Positions 36,451-44,873 of a stretch of DNA of 64,000 nt are shown one piece after another; position 1 is the first letter of the stretch; the number at the start of each line of letters is the position of its first letter. The stretch is from Deltaproteobacteria bacterium Ga0077539 (GTDB taxonomy: Bacteria > Myxococcota_A > Polyangia > Polyangiales > Ga0077539). The notes below the pieces were generated by a model. The model worked only from the letters and a program-made list of their open reading frames with translations, was not told the origin of the DNA and did not search any database. The stretch spans positions 1-64,000 of the forward strand of contig LNEO01000085.1 of NCBI GenBank assembly GCA_001465015.1. Reading direction: 5' to 3'. A program made the translations under genes and the position numbers.

Positions 36451-37503
36451 TCACCGAACCCGACGCGCCCGAAACGGGAGCATCTTCTGCATCGTCGAGA
36501 GCGCGAAGCGGTCGAGGTCGAGGTGCTCGCCCACCGCCGGCGATCCGTCCGGCGTCTTCGCGGTGTATCGCGCGTAGAAGGGCGAGCTCTCGACGCGACG
36601 AACGTCGCGCAGCGCCGTGCGGTCGTCGACCATGAGCCGCGCGGGCTCCATCAGCGTCCATCCGCCCATCTTGAGCTCCATCGCGCGAGGCTCGAGCCGA
36701 TGGTCGATGTGAAGGCGATCCCGTGAGAGCTCGAGGTCGAGCACTCGACGCGTTCCGTCTCGCAGCGCGCGGTCGTAGCGGATGCGCGTGCGCGACGGCT
36801 CGTGCGACCGCGCCCAATGCCAGCGCAGAAAGGCGTCGCCGAGCCGCTCGTCACCGTGATTGACGTCGTGATACCCGCTGCCCGCAAACCGAATCGACGG
36901 CGAGCTGAACGTCGCGTCCACGCGACAGCGAGGCGCGATCGGCGCCCATCGATGCGCGCCCGCTCGATCGAGCACAAACGGCCCCGTCGAGGGCGTCGCG
37001 CTCCCGCCGTCGGGCGTGAAGCGAACGCGCCCGCGCAGCGACAGCGGAAGGCCGAAGCGAGGCGGCTCGTCGTCGAGCGACAGCTCGTACGCGCCGTCGC
37101 GCTGCTTGATCAACCGGTTGCGCCCGATCGAGAGCCCCGCGTCGAGCGTCCCCTCGAAGGACGAGTACTCCGAGAAGATCCACCGCGATCGAAGCGGCCC
37201 GCCGCGCTTGCTCGAGAGCGCGACGTTGATCGCGCTGTGCTCGCGCGGCCGCGCTCGTTCGCCTCGCGCGAGACGCTCGAAATACCAGGGAGAAAACACG
37301 CTGCCGACGAAGAAGATCACGACGAGCGCGTGCTCGCCGTCGTCGGACGTCGCGTCGAAGTACCACCACTGGTAGGCGCCGGGCCGGTCTGCGTCGATCG
37401 CCAACGACTCCTCGACGCTCGAGGGAGAGCGCAGCGGTTCGTCCGCGCTGTGATCACCGAAAGAGTCCGCGCGGTTCACTGTCGTCACTGAATCACCGTT
37501 CAT
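36451..37503 (-). CDS. crtC: carotenoid 1,2-hydratase (CrtC family)
   Basis: Adds water across the terminal double bond of an acyclic carotenoid, giving a 1-hydroxy end group. The 350-residue product carries the family's N-terminal signature GAYQWWYFDATSDDG, then SPWYFERL, the GSGYHDVNHGDE segment and RWHWARSH. It is the last gene of the run acyl-CoA dehydrogenase, crtB, crtD, crtC, 18 bp after crtD. The pairing with a CrtD-type desaturase is the standard arrangement for end-group hydroxylation and 3,4-desaturation. Confidence 0.92.
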   Translation of the reverse strand: MNGDSVTTVNRADSFGDHSADEPLRSPSSVEESLAIDADRPGAYQWWYFDATSDDGEHALVVIFFVGSVFSPWYFERLARGERARPREHSAINVALSSKRGGPLRSRWIFSEYSSFEGTLDAGLSIGRNRLIKQRDGAYELSLDDEPPRFGLPLSLRGRVRFTPDGGSATPSTGPFVLDRAGAHRWAPIAPRCRVDATFSSPSIRFAGSGYHDVNHGDERLGDAFLRWHWARSHEPSRTRIRYDRALRDGTRRVLDLELSRDRLHIDHRLEPRAMELKMGGWTLMEPARLMVDDRTALRDVRRVESSPFYARYTAKTPDGSPAVGEHLDLDRFALSTMQKMLPFRARRVR

Positions 37504-37521
37504 CGTTGCTGCCAGCTGCGC

Positions 37522-39045
37522 TCAACGCGCCAGAGATGACGCGTCCTCGCGGATCAGCGTCGATGCGTGTTCGCCCCCGAGGGTCACCATCGCGACGCCG
37601 CCGCCCGGGTGCGCGCTGCCGCCGACGAGGTAGAGCCCGCGCAGCGCGTCGACGCGCTGCTTCGGGCGTCGAAAGGGAGCCGTCGTTCCGTGAGGAGCCT
37701 CGCCGTAGATCGCGCCGCCCACGCTGCCGAGCGCGGCGATGTCCAGAGGCGTCACCCTCGAACGCACACGAATTCGAGACGCGACGTCGGGAAGCAGCTC
37801 GCTCAACCGATGCACGATCGCCTCGTCGACGCGCGCCACCTCCGGGGACCCTTCGCTCCAGCGCTCGGGCTCGTCTCCCGTCGCGGGCGCGTTGACCAGC
37901 ACGTACAGCGAGTGGCACCCCTCGGGCGCGACGCCCGCCTCGGTCAACGACGGTACGTTCACGTAGATGGTGGGATCGGTGGGGGCGACGCGGCGCCGGT
38001 AGATGTCCGAAAACTCCCTCGAATAATCGCGAGGAAAATACAGCGTGTGGTGCGCCAGCGGGCTCACAGGACCCTCGACGCCGAGCAGCAGCGCGTAGCA
38101 CGACACGCTTCGCTCGCGCTTTCGCAGCGCCGAGAGCTCGAGCTCCTTGGCGCACCGCGCGAGAAAGCTCTCAGCCGCCGTCTGCGGGTCGACGTTGACC
38201 ACGACCGCGTCGCAGCGAATGGGCTCGGGCTCTCCTTCGACGCGCACGCCCCAGACGCGCTCGCGCTCGACGAGCACCTCTTGGACCTTCGCGCCGCAGC
38301 GGATCGTCGCGCCCTTGCCCTCGATGCGCGCGGCGAGCGACCGCGCGATCGCCGCCATTCCGCCACGCGGATGCATCGCGCCCATCGTGCACTCGACGTG
38401 CGCGATGTTCGCGTACGCCGCGCTCGTCAGCGACGGATCACCGCCGACGTACGTCGCGAAGCGCTCGACGAACATCCGAAGCTGCGGCGAGCGAAAGTAC
38501 TCGCGCGCCAGACCCTCGAGCGTCCCGAGGTTCTTGCCGAGCTTGACCGCGCCGAGCCCGCGCTTGAGCACCCGAAGCGTAAACGCCGAATACCCCGTGA
38601 ACGGAACCTCGAGGTACGGCTCGCTCGCGTACCGCCAGATCGTCGCGGCGTGCTCGATGAATTTCTTGTAGGCGGCGCCCTCCCCCGCGAACACCGCCTC
38701 GATGTTGCGGGCCGTCTCGTCCGGGTCCTGCACGACGTCGACCCGCGCTGGCCGCCCGTCCTTCGACGAAAAGAAGTACCTGGTTTCAGGATGGATCGGC
38801 GAGAGCCCTACGTCGCGGTCGAGATCGCCTCCCACCGCGCGAAACGCCCGGCGAACGACGTCCGCCATCGTCAACAAAGTCGGCCCCGTGTCGAAGCGAA
38901 ACCCGTCGATCACCCGACGACCGGCTTTGCCGCCCACCGCAGCGGTGGACTCGAAGACGCGAACGCGGTGGCCCTGCGACAAAAGATGCGCCGCGGCCGA
39001 GAGCCCGCCCATCCCCGCGCCGATCACGACAATGTCCAGTGCCAT
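37522..39045 (-). CDS. crtD: CrtI/CrtD-family carotenoid desaturase
   Basis: FAD-dependent carotenoid desaturase of about 507 residues. The dinucleotide-binding site is at the start (VVIGAGMGGLSAAAHL ... VFESTAAVGGKAG), with FDTGPTLLTM and the C-terminal FAD site LYLVGGSAHPGGGVAM. Position next to crtC suggests the CrtD activity (3,4-desaturation of hydroxylated carotenoids), but phytoene desaturation cannot be excluded from sequence alone. The ATG at 39045 starts just before the first beta strand and is preferred over the track start at 39072. It lies 45 bp after crtB. Confidence 0.88.
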   Translation of the reverse strand: MALDIVVIGAGMGGLSAAAHLLSQGHRVRVFESTAAVGGKAGRRVIDGFRFDTGPTLLTMADVVRRAFRAVGGDLDRDVGLSPIHPETRYFFSSKDGRPARVDVVQDPDETARNIEAVFAGEGAAYKKFIEHAATIWRYASEPYLEVPFTGYSAFTLRVLKRGLGAVKLGKNLGTLEGLAREYFRSPQLRMFVERFATYVGGDPSLTSAAYANIAHVECTMGAMHPRGGMAAIARSLAARIEGKGATIRCGAKVQEVLVERERVWGVRVEGEPEPIRCDAVVVNVDPQTAAESFLARCAKELELSALRKRERSVSCYALLLGVEGPVSPLAHHTLYFPRDYSREFSDIYRRRVAPTDPTIYVNVPSLTEAGVAPEGCHSLYVLVNAPATGDEPERWSEGSPEVARVDEAIVHRLSELLPDVASRIRVRSRVTPLDIAALGSVGGAIYGEAPHGTTAPFRRPKQRVDALRGLYLVGGSAHPGGGVAMVTLGGEHASTLIREDASSLAR

Positions 39046-39090
39046 GCTGTTCGACGTACGATGCCACGGCACAGCGATCGGTTTCGTCGG

Positions 39091-39975
39091 TTATCGCTGG
39101 AGCCGTTCGAGCGAGAACCGGGCGACCGCCGAGAGCTTTCCCGCCGTCGAAACCCGCGCCCTGCCCTCGAGCACGTCCCACCCTCTCGCTTCGAGCACCG
39201 TCAGGATCTCCGAGTAGGCTGCGCGCATCACCGTCGTCGCCGCGCGACCGGCGGCCGACGTGATCATCCCGATCCCCTCGTCCGCGCTCGCGTACCGCGC
39301 GCGGGCGCGCCCTGCGTACTCGGCCACGAGCTCGCGCAACGCGGGCGACGCCGTGTCGCGACCGAGCTCGTCTCGCGCGATCCCGTACCGCGCCAGGGCG
39401 GTCTGCGGTAGGTACACCCGGCCGCGCTGACGATAGTCCTCGCGCACATCGCGAAGGATGTTGGTGATCTGCATCGCGACGCCCAGGTCCGTCGCGCGCG
39501 GCAGCGCCTCGGGGCCGCTGGTGCCGAACAGCTGCGCCATCATGGCACCCACCGTCCCTGCCACGAGATAGCAGTATCGCTCGAACTCTTCGTCGTCCGC
39601 GATCTGCTCGAGCGTCACGTCCCACGCGACGCCGTCGATCAGCTCGTCGAACGGGCGACGCTCGAGCGCGAACCGCCGCGTCGTATCCCGCAGCGCCGCG
39701 AGCGACGGATCCTCCAGAACGTCGAACGAACACACAGCGTCGAGCATCGCGCGAAGCGATCGAACGCGACGCTCGAGCTCGTCGCGCGGGGCTCCCTCGG
39801 CCTCGTCGATCGCGTCGTCGATGCGTCGGCAAAACGCGTAGACCGCGTACGCGCCGCGGCGCGTGTGACCCGCGAGCGCGTGCGACGCGAGGTAGAAGCT
39901 CGCGGCGTGCGCGCGCGTGGTCTCGCGGCAGGCCTCGTATCCCCGCGCGACGAGCGCGGCTTCAGCGCGGCTCAC
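39091..39975 (-). CDS. crtB: phytoene/squalene synthase (CrtB)
   Basis: Joins two geranylgeranyl diphosphate molecules to form phytoene. The 294-residue protein has SFYLASHAL, the first Asp-rich motif AFCRRIDDAIDE, and the second DLGVAMQITNILRDVREDYRQRGRVYLP. The track hides it at the end of a 784-residue frame. The GTG at 39975 overlaps the acyl-CoA dehydrogenase stop (GTGA), giving translational coupling and the expected family N-terminus. Squalene synthase-like activity is the alternative, but the neighbouring crtD and crtC favour phytoene. Confidence 0.92.
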   Translation of the reverse strand: MSRAEAALVARGYEACRETTRAHAASFYLASHALAGHTRRGAYAVYAFCRRIDDAIDEAEGAPRDELERRVRSLRAMLDAVCSFDVLEDPSLAALRDTTRRFALERRPFDELIDGVAWDVTLEQIADDEEFERYCYLVAGTVGAMMAQLFGTSGPEALPRATDLGVAMQITNILRDVREDYRQRGRVYLPQTALARYGIARDELGRDTASPALRELVAEYAGRARARYASADEGIGMITSAAGRAATTVMRAAYSEILTVLEARGWDVLEGRARVSTAGKLSAVARFSLERLQR

Positions 39976-41666
39976 AGAAGGTCCATCGCCAGAGCGCGCG
40001 ATCGATCGAGCGCGACGTCGCTGATCGAGCTGAGCCCGCGCTGCTGAAAGCGCTGCGCGGAATAGAGCGCGCGCGGATCGGACTCGTGCTGACCGCTCCA
40101 CGCCGCGTGCGCAGACAAGAGCGCGAGGGACAACGATCGAGCCAGGGTCATCGCGATCGCCCTCGCCGACGCCTCGACGATCGCGAGCTGATCGCCGTGC
40201 GCAGAGAGCGCCTCGAGCGCCTGCTGCGCCGCGTAGAAAGCTGCCCTCGCGCACACTCCCGCGCCCCCGTCGCCCGCGAGCGCAACACACCGGCGAACCT
40301 CGTCGAGCACTGCCTCCGCCGCCTCGGGCCTGGCGAGCGCCTTGAGCACGTCCAGAGACAGGACGTTGGTTGTCCCCTCCCAGATTGGCAGCACCTGCGC
40401 GTCCCGCAAGAGCACGGGAAGCCCGGTGTCTTCGACGTAGCCCGCGCCGCCGAAACACTCGAGCGCCTCGCTCGTGATCGAGACCGCCTGCTTGCCCGTC
40501 ATCAGCTTCGCGAGCGGGGTCATCACGCGAAGAAGCTGCTCGCCTTGCGCGTCGAGCGCGCGGTCGTCGTCCTGACCGAGCAGCTCGCACACGCGAAACG
40601 TCAGGTGAAATGCCGCCTCGAACTCGCACTGCATGTCCGCGAGCGTCTCGGCGTGCAGCGGCTTCTCTGCGAGGGTCGCGCCGAAGGCGACGCGCTTTCG
40701 AGCATAGTCTCGCGCGAGCGACAGGCCGCGACGCATCGCGCTGATCGAGCAGATCGCGTTCCACGTGCGCGTACTGTTGAGCATCGGCGTGATCGCGCGA
40801 ACCCCGTCGCTGGTGCCCACGACGGCGACCGCGGGCGTGTCCCTGAGCTCGAGCTCGGCCGTCGGCACCTTTCGCGTGCCGAGCTTGTCCTTCAGGCGAT
40901 TGATCGTGATGTTCTCGAGCCGTCCCTCGCTGTTGCGAAGCTCGACGTAGAACAACGCCAGCCCCTTTCCGCCGCGCGGATTGCCCTCGGGCCGCGCGAG
41001 GGTGAGCGTCATCTCGCTCGTGGTCGCGCTCGTGAACCATTTGGTCCCCGACAAGAGCCATCGTCCGTCGCCAGCGCTGCGCGCCACGGTCTCGCTCAGC
41101 CCGACGTCGCTGCCGCCAGTGCGCTCGGTCATCCACTGACCGCTCGTCCACATCGTGCTGGCATCGCGCGAGGTGAGGCGAGGAATCGCTCGCTCGATGA
41201 GCGCCTTGTTGCCGTGCGCCAGCAGCGTCCGCGCCGCGCCGTCGGTCATCGCGAGCGGACAGGTGTACACGTCGCTCGACGGCGCAAAGAGATACACCAA
41301 CGCGAACTGGGCGACGCGCGAGAGCGACCCGTACGCCCGCTCGTAGCCGGTCGCGACGAGCCCGTACTTCGCGGTGACCTCCTTCGCGCGCTTCCAAAGC
41401 GGCGTCAGCTCGATGCGATCGACGCGATTGCCCCACGGGTCCCACGACGTGAGCACCGGCTCGTTCAAGCGATCTTCGAGCGAGAGCGGGTGAAGCTCGT
41501 CGCGCACGACAGCCGAGAGCGACGCGAGGTCGGCCTCGAGCTTGGATCGCGCGTCTCCCGCGGCGAACGTCCGCGCGAGATACGAACGGAGAACGCGGTC
41601 GGTCGAGAACGGATCTTCGAGGGTCGGAGGCTGCTGAAAGAACGCCATGGGGTCTGTCGGATCCAC
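39972..41666 (-). CDS. AidB-like acyl-CoA dehydrogenase family protein
   Basis: A 564-residue flavoprotein. The N-terminal region with LNEPVLTSWDPWGNRVD and the core MTERTGGSDVGLSET, GTKWFTSA, RLKDKLGTR, FGGAGYVED and PIWEGTTNVLSLDVL all match the AidB branch of the acyl-CoA dehydrogenases. E. coli AidB is linked to alkylation damage, but many relatives oxidise branched or long acyl-CoAs. The Glu in IWEGTTN is the usual catalytic base position. It is the first gene of the carotenoid run and its stop overlaps the crtB start, which may reflect shared expression rather than a carotenoid role. Confidence 0.87.
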   Translation of the reverse strand: MDPTDPMAFFQQPPTLEDPFSTDRVLRSYLARTFAAGDARSKLEADLASLSAVVRDELHPLSLEDRLNEPVLTSWDPWGNRVDRIELTPLWKRAKEVTAKYGLVATGYERAYGSLSRVAQFALVYLFAPSSDVYTCPLAMTDGAARTLLAHGNKALIERAIPRLTSRDASTMWTSGQWMTERTGGSDVGLSETVARSAGDGRWLLSGTKWFTSATTSEMTLTLARPEGNPRGGKGLALFYVELRNSEGRLENITINRLKDKLGTRKVPTAELELRDTPAVAVVGTSDGVRAITPMLNSTRTWNAICSISAMRRGLSLARDYARKRVAFGATLAEKPLHAETLADMQCEFEAAFHLTFRVCELLGQDDDRALDAQGEQLLRVMTPLAKLMTGKQAVSITSEALECFGGAGYVEDTGLPVLLRDAQVLPIWEGTTNVLSLDVLKALARPEAAEAVLDEVRRCVALAGDGGAGVCARAAFYAAQQALEALSAHGDQLAIVEASARAIAMTLARSLSLALLSAHAAWSGQHESDPRALYSAQRFQQRGLSSISDVALDRSRALAMDLL

Positions 41667-41698
41667 TTACCGCGTCCGCAGACCTCTGGGGAAGAGCC

Positions 41699-43639
41699 TC
41701 ACCCCACGCCGCCGCAGCGCCACGTAAACGACAGCGACCGCAAAATCGGCGTCGCCACCATCGGCATCGAGACAGGAACGAACGTCACCGTGATTCGCGC
41801 GAATCGCCCGAGGTTCATCACGCCGGCTTCACGCAGCTTCTGCGCGATGTTGATCGGCGAGCGCATCATGGGGGCGCTTCCCAGCGAGATCGGTCTCGCC
41901 ATCGCGAGACCCGTTCGGCTGTCGGCGATCTGAATGGAGAACACGAGCGAGGTGCCCGCGGGCGTCTCTGCGTTCCAGTAGAGCTCGCCGTACGTGCCGC
42001 CCTCGCAGGTCTCGTAGTCCTCGCTGTAGGTCCCTCGCCCGATCACGAGTCGTCGCACGGCGCCCGTGAAGTCCGTGTATGTATACACCTGGTTGGGTCC
42101 GCTGAAGCTGGTCCAGCGATTCATCGCGGGCTCGTAGCGCACCAGCGGCGAGGGCATCGCGGCCGACGCGACCCAGATGTTGCCTGCGCGGTCAGCGCCG
42201 AGCGCCGTCGGCTGCTGGTGAGGCACCGTCGGCGTGAGCGCCGTCACACGAGAGGACGGGACCGTCGCGTCGGGCATGAAGTCATCGGCGTTGAAGTACC
42301 CGATGCGCGTCGGCCCGGTCCAATCGCCGCTCTGCGACAGCGGAACCCACACGCGATTCATCGGGTCGACCGTGATGCCGAGGCCCGCGCCTCCGCCCGG
42401 CGGAAGATGCGCGGACATATCGACGCGCGTCCATCGTCCCGTCATCGGGTTGTAGCCAACGACGTCGCGGCAGGTTCGGCCAGAGAGCCAGATCCGACCG
42501 CGCACGTCCGTGGTGATTCCGTAGGATGCCCCGCAGTTTCCACGGGTCGCGCTGGGGACGTCGACGTGCGGACCGACGGTGCCAGTCGTGACGTTGACAG
42601 GCGTGATGCGCGCGCTGATCGAGTGCTGCCACAGCGTGCCGTCCGGAGTGACGACGGCGCCGTACGCGCACGTCGCGAGCGGGACGGCGCGAATCGTCTC
42701 GCCGGTCCTCGGGTTGAGCCGAAACAGCCCCGCGTTGCCCATGGTGGTGCCGGTCGCGCACGAGCCCACCCAGGGATATCCCTGGGGAAACATCTCGTCG
42801 CCCTGATCGATCGCGATCGACCGAAGCACCGCGTTGACCGGACCAACGTTGGCCGTCCACAGCACGCATTCGTCCTGACCGAACGGCCTCACGTCGCTCG
42901 GCCCCGAGCTCGTGTCGATCATCCCGTTGCCGTTGCGATCGAGGCAGTCGCGACGATCCGCGGCGATCTTCGTCACCGTGCCCTGCATCATGAACGCACG
43001 ATTGGCGACGTACGCGTCGCCCACGCCGTCGACGACGGTGCGGGACGGCATGTTGCAGCCATTCTCCCAGCAGCATCGGTTGACGCACTCGCCCGAGGGC
43101 AATCCAACGCGATAGCGGCCGATCTCGGTGCCGGTGTTGGCGTCCCACTTCGAGAGCGTGCTCTCCGCGGTGTTGGGGATCCACAGGTAGTCCGCGCGGC
43201 GCGACTCTGCGCGCACGATGAGGCCGCCCGAGGGCATGTCGAACGCGACGCCCTGCTGACCCTCGTCCGAAAACGGTCGACCGCTGGTGCCCGTGCGCAC
43301 GGAGTTGCACGACGTGTCTCGCGTCCACTCGCAGAGCCCGCGCGCGTTGCACACGTCGATGGTGCAGCCCTCTTGATCGTCGCAGTCGAGGTTGTCGCCA
43401 CACGCGCGAACGACGCCGCCCTCGCCAGCGCCCGTGTCGGCAACGACTCCGCCGTCGCCACCGTCACCGCCGCCGCCTCCATCCTGCGAAGCGCCATCGA
43501 CGCGAGCGTCGCCTGTCACGATCCGCCCTCCGTCCCCTGCATCCGTCGGGTCGAAGGGCGTCCCGCCCTCGCTGCACGCGACGAGCGCGACAGAGGACAG
43601 CAAGGCCAAGGTCAACGAAAGGCTGAAGCGCATGATCAA
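41699..43639 (-). CDS. secreted beta-propeller lipoprotein, family copy 3
   Basis: A 646-residue paralog of the genes at 21636 and 23638. The leader ends in lipobox ALVAC, and is followed by a Gly/Asp-rich linker and a Cys/Asp module (CGDNLDCDDQEGCTIDVC). It shares GRPFSDEGQQGVAFDMPSGG with copy 2, the propeller motifs YLWIPNTAESTLSKWD, YGITTDVRGRIWLSG and ALGADRAGNIWVAS, and CLDRNGNGMIDTSSGP with both. It ends LRSLSFTWRC. A strong GAGGAG ribosome site precedes the ATG. A small inverted repeat lies just upstream. Surface location is expected; ligand unknown. Confidence 0.83.
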   Translation of the reverse strand: MIMRFSLSLTLALLSSVALVACSEGGTPFDPTDAGDGGRIVTGDARVDGASQDGGGGGDGGDGGVVADTGAGEGGVVRACGDNLDCDDQEGCTIDVCNARGLCEWTRDTSCNSVRTGTSGRPFSDEGQQGVAFDMPSGGLIVRAESRRADYLWIPNTAESTLSKWDANTGTEIGRYRVGLPSGECVNRCCWENGCNMPSRTVVDGVGDAYVANRAFMMQGTVTKIAADRRDCLDRNGNGMIDTSSGPSDVRPFGQDECVLWTANVGPVNAVLRSIAIDQGDEMFPQGYPWVGSCATGTTMGNAGLFRLNPRTGETIRAVPLATCAYGAVVTPDGTLWQHSISARITPVNVTTGTVGPHVDVPSATRGNCGASYGITTDVRGRIWLSGRTCRDVVGYNPMTGRWTRVDMSAHLPPGGGAGLGITVDPMNRVWVPLSQSGDWTGPTRIGYFNADDFMPDATVPSSRVTALTPTVPHQQPTALGADRAGNIWVASAAMPSPLVRYEPAMNRWTSFSGPNQVYTYTDFTGAVRRLVIGRGTYSEDYETCEGGTYGELYWNAETPAGTSLVFSIQIADSRTGLAMARPISLGSAPMMRSPINIAQKLREAGVMNLGRFARITVTFVPVSMPMVATPILRSLSFTWRCGGVG

Positions 43640-43651
43640 TGACTCCTCGAA

Positions 43652-43670
43652 GATCGCTCACGAAGCGATC
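43652..43670. promoter_or_regulatory. inverted repeat upstream of propeller copy 3
   Basis: GATCGCT-CACGA-AGCGATC is a perfect 7-bp inverted repeat 12 bases before the start codon of the gene at 43639, directly before its ribosome site. In RNA it would form a small hairpin beside the ribosome site, or it may be an operator. Confidence 0.35.
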
Positions 43671-43751
43671 TCCCGGAGTGTACGCGAAAACGCAAGCGCA
43701 GGCAGCGGCCGCGACGGCGAACGCGCAGCGCTCTTCGCGCGGCGGAGCGTT

Positions 43752-44708
43752 CTATCCGTTGAGCTTCTCGATGAGCTCGGCGAACACGCGTCGCGCTTTG
43801 GGCAGCTCGGTTCCCGGCAACGAAATCGCGCCGACGACGGGATGACCGCCGCCGCCGTACTGCTCACAAAGCTCGGCGACGTTGTGGTTGCGGGGCTTCG
43901 ATGACCAGGGATTGAAGCCCACCGACAGCTTCGCGCGCCGCGGCGTCCACGCCAGCACAACCGAGTACATCGCCGTCGGAAAGAGCTTGTAGCCCACGAA
44001 CTTCGCGACCGTGTCGAGCGGCTGCTCGCTGAGGTCGAAATGCGCGACGACGCCCTTCTGCTCGCCGACGCGCGCCATGCGCTCGGTGAGCGCGGCCTGG
44101 CGCTCGCGGATCGGACCGATGCGCGCTTGCACGATGGGGCTGCGCGCGATCGCGTCGAGGCCTTCGTTCGCGAGCCGCGGGATGATCTCCGAGCAAAACG
44201 CGTCGTCGCCGCACTCTTGAACGACCGCAGTGATCGCCAGCGCGGGCTCGTCCAGGCTCGTGGCGATGTCGGCGTTGGCGAAGCGAGCGGCGTCGACGAT
44301 GTCGGCCCAACGAATCATTTCGCTGAGGTCCGGCGCCTGCCAGCCGGTGTGCTCGCGGAGGATGTCCGCGATGAACTGCGTGCACGAGCCGTAGGCCCCG
44401 TCATGAAACTTCTTTCGCGTCGTGTCGGACTCGAAGTGCGCCTTCGAGCCCGGTTCTTGAAACGCGCTCACGTGGTGATCGAAGTACCAGGTGAGCAGGG
44501 GGCTCTGCGTGTAGCGAAAATCGAGGATCGCGTTGATCGCGCCGTCGACCAGCTTGTCCGCGATGGGCGGAGCGTTGGGCTCGTACGCGAGGCCCTTGTA
44601 GATGAAGCTGCGCTGGTTCTCCCGTTCGCGGAGGTACCTGGTGAAAATCGCGGCGCTGCACGCGCCATCGAAACAGTGCCCGTGGTGGGCAATCACGACG
44701 TCGCTCAC
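43752..44708 (-). CDS. DHH-family phosphoesterase
   Basis: A phosphoesterase of about 318 residues, probably acting on short oligonucleotides or nucleotide second messengers. The N-terminal DHH domain shows HHGHCFDGACSAAI, ILDFRYTQ and the name motif in YFDHHVSAF. The C-terminal DHHA1-like part has ELCEQYGGGGHPVVGA. No CBS or polymerase domain is attached. Start choice is uncertain: GTG 44708 and GTG 44738 both lack a clear ribosome site, and 44708 begins right before the first strand. It is monocistronic, divergent from the VWA genes. Confidence 0.85.
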   Translation of the reverse strand: MSDVVIAHHGHCFDGACSAAIFTRYLRERENQRSFIYKGLAYEPNAPPIADKLVDGAINAILDFRYTQSPLLTWYFDHHVSAFQEPGSKAHFESDTTRKKFHDGAYGSCTQFIADILREHTGWQAPDLSEMIRWADIVDAARFANADIATSLDEPALAITAVVQECGDDAFCSEIIPRLANEGLDAIARSPIVQARIGPIRERQAALTERMARVGEQKGVVAHFDLSEQPLDTVAKFVGYKLFPTAMYSVVLAWTPRRAKLSVGFNPWSSKPRNHNVAELCEQYGGGGHPVVGAISLPGTELPKARRVFAELIEKLNG

Positions 44709-44750
44709 CAGCGGACGAGAGCACGGGCGACGGGGCACCCGTCAACTCGA

Positions 44751-44776
44751 GACAACAACTGCCAACCAAGTTGACA
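44751..44776 (+). promoter_or_regulatory. shared upstream block and -35-like TTGACA before the first VWA gene
   Basis: The sequence GACAACAACTGCCAACCAAGTTGACA contains an imperfect inverted repeat and ends in a consensus -35 hexamer TTGACA (44771-44776). No good -10 is seen at 17 bp; TGTAAC lies 19 bp away. A nearly identical block (GACAACAAGGCTGCCAACTCTGTTGGC) follows the first VWA gene at 46870-46896, ahead of its paralog. Confidence 0.45.
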
Positions 44777-44873
44777 CACAATCCGCGAGAATCCGTGTAA
44801 CTGTATCAATACACACTCAACGAAATGCTGGCATACCCATTGCTCGAGAAAACCTCTCAGGAGGTATTGCGAA

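Noticed and set aside
39091-41445. 784-residue ORF as one fusion protein
   Set aside because: Only the last 294 residues are CrtB. The rest is another frame of the acyl-CoA dehydrogenase gene, and the GTGA overlap gives the real crtB start.
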